A DNA stretch of 46,457 nucleotides from a virus: positions 1 through 46,457 of IMG/VR virus record IMGVR_UViG_3300046519_000093; one strand, written 5' to 3'. The translations under genes and the position numbers were made by a program. Below are positions 1 through 6,669 of this stretch, one piece after another (position 1 is the stretch's first letter; each line of letters starts with the position of its first letter). A model generated the notes under the pieces. That model did no database searches, had not been told where the DNA came from, and was given only the letters and a program-made list of their open reading frames with translations.

Positions 1-2
1 GC

Positions 3-95
3 GACCTCGAATGCCTGGAGGCGAGCCAGATCCCGGCCGGCGAGTTCGAGGGCTTCTATCAGGTCAACGTGAATATCCGCTTCCGCGCCGGCTGA
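3..95 (+). CDS. Tail protein, C-terminal end only (partial)
   Basis: An open frame enters from the left edge, beginning at base 3, and ends at the TGA at 93-95. Only about 30 residues are visible, finishing with NVNIRFRAG. A short final beta strand of this kind directly before a tail tube gene suggests a tail terminator or tail completion protein. That assignment rests on position; the fragment is too short to identify by itself. A terminator follows 22 bases later. Confidence 0.5.
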   Translation, partial: DLECLEASQIPAGEFEGFYQVNVNIRFRAG

Positions 96-117
96 TCCAG
101 CGCAACGCACCAACTAC

Positions 118-140
118 AGCCCGCCGCGCGCGGGCTTTTT
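118..140 (+). terminator. Intrinsic terminator before the tail tube gene
   Basis: AGCCCGC (118-124) pairs with GCGGGCT (130-136) and is followed by a T run to 140. It sits between the partial tail gene and the tail tube gene, so it may lower read-through or set the level of the abundant tube protein. Confidence 0.75.
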
Positions 141-165
141 CATGTCCGCAATCTGGAGACTCACT

Positions 166-1326
166 ATGTCGAGCGGCGCCAAAGTCACAAGTTACATCAT
201 CCCCGAGGTGACGCCCGGCGTTACTCCCGGCTCCGGCACCTGGGACACGCTACGGCTGACCGGCAATGCCATGACCCCGACCGTCAACACGGCGACCAGC
301 GACGAGATCACCGACTCGCGCATCAGCCAGGGCTCGGTCGTGACCAGTACCGACATCGGCGGCGACCTGACTGCCGAACTGTCCTATGGCAGCTTCGACA
401 AGCTGCTTGAGGCCGCTTTCTACGGCAACTGGACCAGTAACGTGCTGACCGTGGGCGACGTGCGCCACACCTTCAGCATCGCCAAAAACTATATGGACGT
501 TGGCGTTTACTCCCTGTTCAAGGGTGTGCACATCCCGACGTTCGCCCTGGACATTCCGAGCGACGGCAAGGTCACCGTGACCTTCGGTACCGCCTGCCTG
601 GACTACACCGACAGCGACGCGCCGATCGTGCTCGCGCCGGCGGCCCCGACGACCACTCCGTTCATGAGCAACGGCAACGTCGGGACGCTCCTGGTCGACG
701 GCGTGTCGCTGGAAGGCCAGGCCTGTGTCTCGGCCATGACCGTCAGCCTGGATAACGGCCTGCAGGCGCAGCGCTGCATCGGCACTGACAAGATGGGGCC
801 AGGCGCTCAGATCGCCACCGAGGCGGCCATCACCGGCACTATCACGCTGGCATGGTCGGCGGTGGCCTGGGGCATCTGGAAGAACACCTTCACCCGCAAG
901 CCGGTGTCGGTCGAGTTCCCGATCACTGACAGCGTGGGCAACAAGTACACCTTCAATTTCCCGGCGGTGGAAGTCGACGGTGAACTGCCGAGCGGCGGCA
1001 AGCGCGACCTGATCGAGGTGACGCTGAATTACACCGTCGCCAAGCAGTCGCCGACCATCACCCGCGCGCCATACGTGGCGCCGACCAGCGTCACCGTGGC
1101 ACCTGGTACCGCGACCATTGCTGTCGCCGGCACTCAGCAGCTGACCGCGACCGTTGCCCCGGCCGGCGCACCGCAAGGAGTCAGCTGGACCAGCAGCGCC
1201 CCAAGCAAGGCGACGGTCAGCTCGACTGGCCTGGTCACCGGCGTGGCATCCGGCTCGGCGACCATCACCGCGACCAGCAAGTACGACGGCACGAAGCTCG
1301 GCACCGCGACCATCACCGTTTCGTAA
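166..1326 (+). CDS. Major tail tube protein with C-terminal Ig-like domain
   Basis: This 386-residue protein is the likely subunit of the siphovirus tail tube. The first ~300 residues resemble the phage tube-protein family, with many beta strands and a start rich in Gly, Thr and Pro. Residues ~303-386 form a bacterial Ig-like (Big_2 type) domain, recognisable by the SVTVAPGTATIAVAGTQQL and ATVSSTGLVTGVASGSATI stretches. Such domains decorate the tail surface and may bind cell-surface sugars. The ATG at 166 has GGAGA seven bases upstream and is preferred to the ATG at 142, which lies in the terminator's tail. Position before the tail chaperone and tape measure fits the call. Confidence 0.88.
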   Translation: MSSGAKVTSYIIPEVTPGVTPGSGTWDTLRLTGNAMTPTVNTATSDEITDSRISQGSVVTSTDIGGDLTAELSYGSFDKLLEAAFYGNWTSNVLTVGDVRHTFSIAKNYMDVGVYSLFKGVHIPTFALDIPSDGKVTVTFGTACLDYTDSDAPIVLAPAAPTTTPFMSNGNVGTLLVDGVSLEGQACVSAMTVSLDNGLQAQRCIGTDKMGPGAQIATEAAITGTITLAWSAVAWGIWKNTFTRKPVSVEFPITDSVGNKYTFNFPAVEVDGELPSGGKRDLIEVTLNYTVAKQSPTITRAPYVAPTSVTVAPGTATIAVAGTQQLTATVAPAGAPQGVSWTSSAPSKATVSSTGLVTGVASGSATITATSKYDGTKLGTATITVS

Positions 1327-1346
1327 CACCGATTCACCCCTTGACT

Positions 1347-1382
1347 GCCCCGGCACCAACGCCAGCCGGGGCGGTCCTTTTC
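1347..1382 (+). terminator. Intrinsic terminator after the tail tube gene
   Basis: GCCCCGGC (1347-1354) pairs with GCCGGGGC (1365-1372), followed by GGTCCTTTT. It lies between the tail tube and chaperone genes, so the tube gene is bracketed by two terminators. This is a common way to keep tube mRNA in excess over minor tail proteins. Confidence 0.7.
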
Positions 1383-1403
1383 GGCGTGGCGTGAGGAATA
1401 ACC

Positions 1404-1874
1404 ATGGCTTTGCGACTGACCAAGAAAGACCAGAACGTCTCGGAAACCAAATGGGTTTCCTATGACGAAGACACCAAAGTGTTACTGGCACGAATTGATA
1501 ACCCTGAATACGCGATCGCCCTTGAGCGCGAACGCCGCAAGCTGCGCAATGCTGACGCCCAGTTCGGCGTAGGTGTCGTCGGCGTGATCGACGGCGAGAC
1601 GACCGAGCATCAGACCCAGTGCAGGCTGATGGGCCAGTTCATCGTCAAGGACTGGACCGGCGTGCAGGATGCGGACGGCAACCCACTGGCGTACAGCGCC
1701 GTAGCTGCCGAGCAGATGCTCGATGCCAACATCGAATTCTTCCTGTTCGTCCTGAAAGAATCGGGAAAGGCCGCCATCGAGGCAAAAAAGGACCTGGCTG
1801 AGACCGTGGGAAAGTCGTCGCTCGCTTCGAGTGGGAGCGAGAGTGGGGTGGAGACACCGAAAAGCGCCGACTGA
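1404..1874 (+). CDS. Tail assembly chaperone, short form (gpG-like)
   Basis: This 156-residue protein occupies the place of lambda gpG, between the tail tube and tape measure genes. It is expected to coat the tape measure protein during tail assembly and to be absent from virions. It begins MALRLTKKDQNVSETKWV and is rich in charged helical sequence. RBS GAGGAATAACC precedes the ATG. A slippery heptamer near its 3' end (1808-1814) lets a fraction of ribosomes enter the -1 frame and make the longer G-T product. The assignment rests on position, size and the frameshift signal. Confidence 0.85.
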   Translation: MALRLTKKDQNVSETKWVSYDEDTKVLLARIDNPEYAIALERERRKLRNADAQFGVGVVGVIDGETTEHQTQCRLMGQFIVKDWTGVQDADGNPLAYSAVAAEQMLDANIEFFLFVLKESGKAAIEAKKDLAETVGKSSLASSGSESGVETPKSAD

Positions 1875-2134
1875 TCTACCAGCGGCTGAAAATTACGGTC
1901 CCGGATGAGCCGGAATCGGACCCGATGACCGACTACCTCCTGAGCACGTTCCGCAACATCACCCGCGGGCGCCGGTTTGTCTCGTCGATGGCTGGGGCCT
2001 TCCCTCTGCCGCTGTCGGCCCGGGAAATATCGGATTGGTTGGAGGCGCACCCGCCGGCCATGCCTCGCAGCGAGATTGACGAGGTGGTTTATACCCTCGA
2101 TGCGCTGTGTCTCAAGGTTGAAGAGGACGGCTGA
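1404..2134 (+). CDS. Tail assembly chaperone, -1 frameshift product (gpG-T-like)
   Basis: Reading frame 1404-1814, then slipping back one base and continuing at 1814 to the TGA at 2132-2134, gives a protein of about 243 residues. The -1 frame is open from just after the TGA at 1799-1801 to 2131. It encodes a T-domain-like extension (FEWERE, KRRLIYQRLKITVPDEPE, then MTDYLLSTFRNITRG). The ATG at 1925 has no good ribosome site, so this segment is better explained as an extension than as a separate gene. In lambda the T part recruits tail tube subunits to the tape measure complex. Confidence 0.82.
1808..1814 (+). other. Programmed -1 ribosomal frameshift site GGGAAAG
   Basis: In the zero frame the heptamer reads G GGA AAG (codons GTG GGA AAG), the same slippery sequence as lambda G/T. 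The next -1 codon is GTC at 1814, and that frame stays open to 2134. Confidence 0.85.
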
Positions 2135-2159
2135 GCCGTGGCCTGCGTGATGCTATATT
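2131..2159 (+). promoter_or_regulatory. Possible promoter for the lipoprotein gene
   Basis: TGCTATATT (2151-2159) is an extended -10 (TGn + TATATT). A weak -35, CTGAGC (2131-2136), lies 17 bases upstream. It would start transcription about 20 bases before the lipoprotein ATG, letting a lysogen express this gene alone. Confidence 0.4.
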
Positions 2160-2187
2160 GCCAACATCACTAGGGGAGGGAAGTTGA

Positions 2188-2760
2188 ATGCTCAGGATTG
2201 CAGCTGTGGTGGCGGCGCTGGCTGTTATTGGCGGGTGCGCCTCGGGCGCCCAAAGCCTGTACAGGTACGGCCAGCCGGGGATTGATGGCAATTACCTCAA
2301 GTCATTCGAGGTAATCGGGTCAGGTCCGGCGGCGCCTGGGAAGGTGGCCATGTGTGCGGCGGGCGCCGTCAGGAATGACCCGGTATCGCTAAGCGACTCG
2401 TCGAGAACCTTCGTGGGCGCGTACACAGGCAACTATTACCAGGCCGGAAGCAACCGTGAAGTTGGTGGTGGCAGTGCCCTTCAGTACGTGGCGCCCGATG
2501 AGTCCAGCATCGTGGCAAAGGGCGAGACAGGCTACACAAGCGCCATGGTTTCGCGATCGGTGCGCTACACCGTGACCATCAAGAGCTCTGGCCCCGAAAG
2601 GAAGTACCTCTTCGCCGGCATTCAGCAGGCGCAGCTCGATACCGGGTCCATGGTCAACGCGGGCTACAGCCCTGTGCATGTGATGATGGGCGGCGGATCT
2701 GAAGATGTCGCTCAATCACTGAGCGCTGTAGCTGACGAGATAGAGACCTGCATCCGATAA
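2188..2760 (+). CDS. Putative lipoprotein moron inserted in the tail operon
   Basis: This 190-residue protein starts with a short hydrophobic signal and a lipobox, AVIGGC, with Cys at residue 17. It should therefore be exported and lipidated. The rest has no motif I recognise. RBS GGGAGGGAAG precedes the ATG. The gene sits between the tail chaperone and tape measure genes, where tail genes are usually contiguous. It has a possible promoter in front and a clear terminator behind, the usual layout of a moron expressed from the prophage. Envelope lipoproteins of this kind often alter the host surface or exclude other phages; that role is inference. Confidence 0.7.
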   Translation: MLRIAAVVAALAVIGGCASGAQSLYRYGQPGIDGNYLKSFEVIGSGPAAPGKVAMCAAGAVRNDPVSLSDSSRTFVGAYTGNYYQAGSNREVGGGSALQYVAPDESSIVAKGETGYTSAMVSRSVRYTVTIKSSGPERKYLFAGIQQAQLDTGSMVNAGYSPVHVMMGGGSEDVAQSLSAVADEIETCIR

Positions 2761-2778
2761 GGTCAACAAATTACCAAG

Positions 2779-2799
2779 ACCCGCTCCGGCGGGTTTTTT
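2779..2799 (+). terminator. Intrinsic terminator after the lipoprotein gene
   Basis: ACCCGC (2779-2784), loop TCCG, GCGGGT (2789-2794) and a run of six T residues. It separates the lipoprotein gene from the tape measure gene. Confidence 0.8.
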
Positions 2800-2816
2800 A
2801 TATCTGGAGAAAGGCA

Positions 2817-5762
2817 ATGGCCCAAACATCCCGCCTCGTCATTGAGCTGGACAGCCGAGACGCCGAAGTAAAGGCGGCGGATACGCGCAAGGCGCTTGAG
2901 GCGCTGGAGGACGCGGGCCTGAGCATTCAGCCGGCACTGAACAAGGCCGGCGCAGGCATGGAAAAGATGGGTAAGGGCGCTGAAAAGGCGACCAAGTCCA
3001 TCGAGGATGAGGCCGACGAACTGGAGAGGCTGCTGGGGCAGATTGACCCGGTTGTTCGCCGCCTGGGTGAGCTGGACAAGCAAGAGCAGGACCTGGCCAA
3101 GCATCGCAAGGCTGGAAAGCTCGACACTGCCACCTATGACGAATACAAGGCGAAGATCGATACGGCTCGCAAGGGCCTGACCAGCTTCGATGACTCTCTG
3201 ACCCGCACCGGCAACACCGCCAAGCAGACGGCTGCAGCCCTGCGCGGTGTGCCTGCTCAATTCACTGACATCGCGGTGTCGCTCCAGGGTGGCCAGAACC
3301 CGCTGACCGTGTTCCTGCAGCAGGGCGGTCAGCTGAAAGATATGTTCGGCGGCGCTGGTCCGGCAGCCAAGGCTCTGGGCGGCTACGTCCTCGGCCTGGT
3401 CAACCCGTTCACCGTGGCTGCCGCGGCGGTCGGCACGCTTGGACTGGCCTACTACCAGGGATCAAAAGAGGCTGATGCCTACAGCCAGGCCCTGATTCTT
3501 ACTGGCAACGCAGCGGGCACCAGTGCCGGCGCCATCAGCTCGATGGCAGCAAATGTCAGCAGATCCGTGGGAACCATCGGCGCGGCATCGGTAGTGCTGG
3601 CTCAGCTGGCCGGCTCATCGAAAATACCCGCATCGTCCTTCGAAATGATCGCGACAGCGGCGCTCAAGATGGAAAGCGCTACTGGAAAGGCTGCAAGCCA
3701 AACCGTGGCGGACTTCGAGAAGCTGGCGAAAGATCCAGTGAAGTACTCGGCAGAGTTGAACGAACAGCTTGGCTACCTGACTGCATCCACCTACGCGCAA
3801 ATTGAGGCGCTGGCGAAGCAGGGCGATCAGCAAGGCGCTGCAAACCTTGCCGAGAAGGCCTATGCCGAAGCCATTAGCTCGCGGGCCGACCTCATCAAAA
3901 GCAAGCTCGGCCTGGTCGAGACGGCATGGGACGGGGTTAAGTCGGCAGCCAAAGGCGCGTGGGATGCAGTCCTGGACATTGGCCGGGAAGACACGTTCGA
4001 GCAGAAGCTGATCAAGCTCGAGGATCGGCTGAATCGGGTACGCAATGCCAAGACACCGACCATCTTCGATGACAACCCAAATCTCGGCGAGCTTGGCGCA
4101 GGGGAAGATGGCGCGCAGTCGGCAATCACCGATCTGTATGTTCAAAAGGCCGAAGATGATCGGCGCGCCGCCGCCAAGGCTGAGTCGCTGCGCCTTGACA
4201 AGGAATCAATCGCGAACCAGGGAAAGCTTAGCGAGGCCCTGAAGAACACGGCGTCGAATGCTGAAAAGCTTAAAGCGCGCTACGCCGAGATCGACAAGCA
4301 GGTCGAATCTGCCAGTCGCCGCGGCCAGGCGTATACAGAGGCTCAAATCAAGCAGCTGAAAGACGCGGCGGCAGAGCAGTTCAAGGACAAAAAGCCGGCG
4401 GCGCCAAAGGCTTACACCGAAGACGCCGGGCTCAAGATGCTGGACGCAGCCCGTCAGACCAATGCCGTGCTGCTTCAGCAGAATGCCTCGATCAACGGCC
4501 AAGGCATCGCCACCCAGAAGCTCGGCACCCAGGCGCAGGCGCTGATCAAATGGGAGCAGCAGCTTGCTGATATCAAGGGCAAGCAGACCCTGACCGCCGA
4601 CCAGAAGTCGCTACTGGCCAGCCAGGACCTGATCACCGCACAGCTGAAAAAGAATGCCGGGCTTGAGCGTGAGGCCGAGATTCAGAAGGGCATCAAGCAG
4701 GCGAACGATGACCAGGTAAAGCTTTTGACCTTGACTGGTCAGCTGCGCGAAGCCAATCAGATGAAGTCTGGGCTCGACGACGCCGCGCAAATGGCTGAGT
4801 ACGAGCGCCAAGGCAACACTGAGGCCGCCAAGCGCCTGGAAACGCTGATCAAGATCCGCGACATCAACCTCAACGCAGCGCAGAAGCCGGGCACCATTGA
4901 GGGTGTCAGCAAGGCGCCGAGCGCTACCGGTCTGGATCCTTCCATAGGCGGGGCTGACAGCGAAATAACTCGGCTGGCCGAAGAGGCTGCAAGGCTTGAT
5001 GAGTGGCGGGCTACCGAGCTTGAGAAGCAGCAAGCCTATCTTGACCTCAAAGCGATCAATGAAGAGACGTATGCCGATCGCGTAGCCAACATCAACAACC
5101 AGGCAGCCGAGAACCGGGCCAAGATCGAGCAGGCCAAAAACACGGCGATCATCAACCAGTCGGCGAGCTTTTTCGGGATCATGGCCACGCTGAGTCAGTC
5201 GGGTCACGGTAAGTTGGCCGCGATTGGCAAGGCCGCTGCAATGGCTCAGGCAACGATCGACGGCTACCTGGCGATTCAAAAGGCGCTCGCGGCATTCCCG
5301 CCGCCGTTCAACTTCATTGCGGCTGGCGTTGTTGGCGTGGCCACGGCTGCCAACGTGGCGGCTATTTCCGGAATCGGCTACTCCAATGGCGGCTATACCG
5401 GCGCCGGCGGCGTGAATGATCCGGCCGGCACCGTTCACAAGGGCGAAATCGTCTGGTCGCAATCGGACATTCGAAAGTTTGGCGGCGTGGCATCAGTGGA
5501 GGCGCTGCGTAATGGCAACGTGTCGGCAGGGCGGCCTGCAACAGGAGGCGGCTCCCAAGCGTCCAGTTCGCAGGCCCAGGCAGGTCGAGCTCAAGCCCCC
5601 ATCGTCAACCTATACAACGACCGCAGCAAGGCCGGTACCGTAGACGATACGCGCTGGACCAAGGAGGGGATTCTCGATGTATTCGTGTCGAGCATCGCGG
5701 AAGAGGGGGAGGCTCACCAGGCTGGCGTGCAAAAGTACGGATGGAAGTCCCAGGGCGTGTAG
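2817..5762 (+). CDS. Tail tape measure protein
   Basis: This 981-residue protein sets tail length and sits inside the tail tube. Much of it is long helical, coiled-coil sequence rich in Lys, Glu, Gln and Ala. A hydrophobic segment lies near residues 180-215 (GGYVLGLVNPFTVAAAAVG) and a second near 800-865, as expected for a protein inserted into the host membrane during DNA entry. The family is prophage tail-length tape measure, with a lambda-H-like C-terminal part. The ATG at 2817 follows GGAGAAAGGCA. Gene order after the G/G-T chaperones confirms the role. Confidence 0.93.
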   Translation: MAQTSRLVIELDSRDAEVKAADTRKALEALEDAGLSIQPALNKAGAGMEKMGKGAEKATKSIEDEADELERLLGQIDPVVRRLGELDKQEQDLAKHRKAGKLDTATYDEYKAKIDTARKGLTSFDDSLTRTGNTAKQTAAALRGVPAQFTDIAVSLQGGQNPLTVFLQQGGQLKDMFGGAGPAAKALGGYVLGLVNPFTVAAAAVGTLGLAYYQGSKEADAYSQALILTGNAAGTSAGAISSMAANVSRSVGTIGAASVVLAQLAGSSKIPASSFEMIATAALKMESATGKAASQTVADFEKLAKDPVKYSAELNEQLGYLTASTYAQIEALAKQGDQQGAANLAEKAYAEAISSRADLIKSKLGLVETAWDGVKSAAKGAWDAVLDIGREDTFEQKLIKLEDRLNRVRNAKTPTIFDDNPNLGELGAGEDGAQSAITDLYVQKAEDDRRAAAKAESLRLDKESIANQGKLSEALKNTASNAEKLKARYAEIDKQVESASRRGQAYTEAQIKQLKDAAAEQFKDKKPAAPKAYTEDAGLKMLDAARQTNAVLLQQNASINGQGIATQKLGTQAQALIKWEQQLADIKGKQTLTADQKSLLASQDLITAQLKKNAGLEREAEIQKGIKQANDDQVKLLTLTGQLREANQMKSGLDDAAQMAEYERQGNTEAAKRLETLIKIRDINLNAAQKPGTIEGVSKAPSATGLDPSIGGADSEITRLAEEAARLDEWRATELEKQQAYLDLKAINEETYADRVANINNQAAENRAKIEQAKNTAIINQSASFFGIMATLSQSGHGKLAAIGKAAAMAQATIDGYLAIQKALAAFPPPFNFIAAGVVGVATAANVAAISGIGYSNGGYTGAGGVNDPAGTVHKGEIVWSQSDIRKFGGVASVEALRNGNVSAGRPATGGGSQASSSQAQAGRAQAPIVNLYNDRSKAGTVDDTRWTKEGILDVFVSSIAEEGEAHQAGVQKYGWKSQGV

Positions 5763-5770
5763 CAGAGTGA

Positions 5771-5795
5771 TATTATCGGTCCCTACCAAGGGACC
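5771..5795 (+). promoter_or_regulatory. Perfect dispersed operator GGTCCCT-N4-AGGGACC with -10-like TATTAT
   Basis: GGTCCCT (5778-5784), ACCA, AGGGACC (5789-5795) is a perfect 7-4-7 palindrome. TATTAT (5771-5776) ends one base before it, and the ATG of the DUF1833 gene begins 11 bases after it. It could be a repressor operator over a weak internal promoter, a roadblock to late transcription, or an RNA hairpin in the 5' leader. No good -35 was seen. Confidence 0.7.
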
Positions 5796-5806
5796 AAGGA
5801 GGAAGG

Positions 5807-6289
5807 ATGAGCAACCCGATCAACGTCTGCTACGCCTCGGGCGGGCCGCTACCGATCAACACCATCGAGGCTACGTGCTCGATCTGGCCTGCGCCGATCC
5901 TGCTCTGCGATGGCTACGAGGATCGCGTCTGCGGAACTGAGGATGCTCGGGTTCTCGCCTTCACCGCTATGGCCCTGGAGCAGGGGTTGCCCAATCAGGA
6001 CAACTCCGGTTTTCAGAACATCATTCTCGCCCTCGACAACGTGTCAGGGGCGGTCCAAATCAAGATCGAGCAGGCCAAGGCCGCCAATGCCCGGGTGACG
6101 CTGACCTGCCGGCGCTACCTCGAGGGCGAGCTGACTTACCCGGCCGAGCGTTACCGCATGTCGCTGCTCAGTCGCCAGTATGAAACGACCGTGGCCACGC
6201 TGACGTGCGGCCTCTTCGATCTGCTCGGCACAGCGTTCCCGCGGGAGCAGCTGACCCCGAGTGTCGCGCCTGGGTTGCTCTACATATGA
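5807..6289 (+). CDS. Minor tail protein, DUF1833 family
   Basis: This 160-residue protein resembles DUF1833, found between the tape measure and NlpC/P60 genes of many siphophages, and is presumed to be part of the tail tip complex. It contains SGFQNIILALDNVSG and a Cys-containing stretch, LTCRRYLEGELTYPAERY. RBS AGGAGGAAGG lies directly before the ATG, only a few bases after the palindromic operator. The stop overlaps the next ATG (ATGA), so the two genes are translationally coupled. Confidence 0.8.
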   Translation: MSNPINVCYASGGPLPINTIEATCSIWPAPILLCDGYEDRVCGTEDARVLAFTAMALEQGLPNQDNSGFQNIILALDNVSGAVQIKIEQAKAANARVTLTCRRYLEGELTYPAERYRMSLLSRQYETTVATLTCGLFDLLGTAFPREQLTPSVAPGLLYI

Positions 6290-6669
6290 GCGATATCGGC
6301 AAGTACCTGTCAGCCCCCTACAAGGACGGCGCCCGCGGGCCGCTGGCCTTCGACTGTTACGGCCTGGTCATTGCTGTGCGGCATGAAGTGTTCGGCCTGC
6401 CGTTGCTGCCCTCGCTGGGCGGCGTGGGTCGGGCCAGGCTGCGCGCGAACACCCTCGCGTATCACGACCTCAAGACCGGCATGGACGAGTGCCAGCCTGA
6501 GCCAGGCGCCATCGCGGCCGCCTTCAAGGGTGACTACCTGGAGCACGTCGGTGTGGTCGTGCATCTGGACGGCCAACTGAAGGTGCTCGACACCAACCCG
6601 GGCGGCCCCCGCATTCGCCCCGTGCGCGACTTCGCCGCGTGCTATCAACGAGTGGTGTACTACAAATGA
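6286..6669 (+). CDS. NlpC/P60-like tail tip peptidase (gpK-like)
   Basis: This 127-residue protein is a single compact NlpC/P60-type domain. The expected nucleophile is Cys24 in FDCYGLV, and the catalytic His is His87 in EHVGVVVH. The family cleaves peptide bonds in peptidoglycan and in phages helps tail assembly or DNA entry. The start overlaps the previous stop (ATGA), and its own stop overlaps the ATG of the tip protein gene. Tyr replaces the usual Ser after the catalytic Cys, a known variation in phage members. Confidence 0.85.
   Translation: MSDIGKYLSAPYKDGARGPLAFDCYGLVIAVRHEVFGLPLLPSLGGVGRARLRANTLAYHDLKTGMDECQPEPGAIAAAFKGDYLEHVGVVVHLDGQLKVLDTNPGGPRIRPVRDFAACYQRVVYYK

Noticed and set aside
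250-1491. A 413-codon minus-strand frame opposite the tail tube gene
   Set aside because: It is a GC-rich shadow with very high Arg/Gly/Ala content and no ribosome site; the plus strand holds a clear tail tube gene with terminators on both sides.
1784-1790. A-AAAAAG slippery heptamer as the main G-T frameshift site
   Set aside because: Slipping here meets TGA at 1799-1801 within four codons, so it cannot give the long product. The GGGAAAG at 1808 can. It is kept only as a possible minor site.
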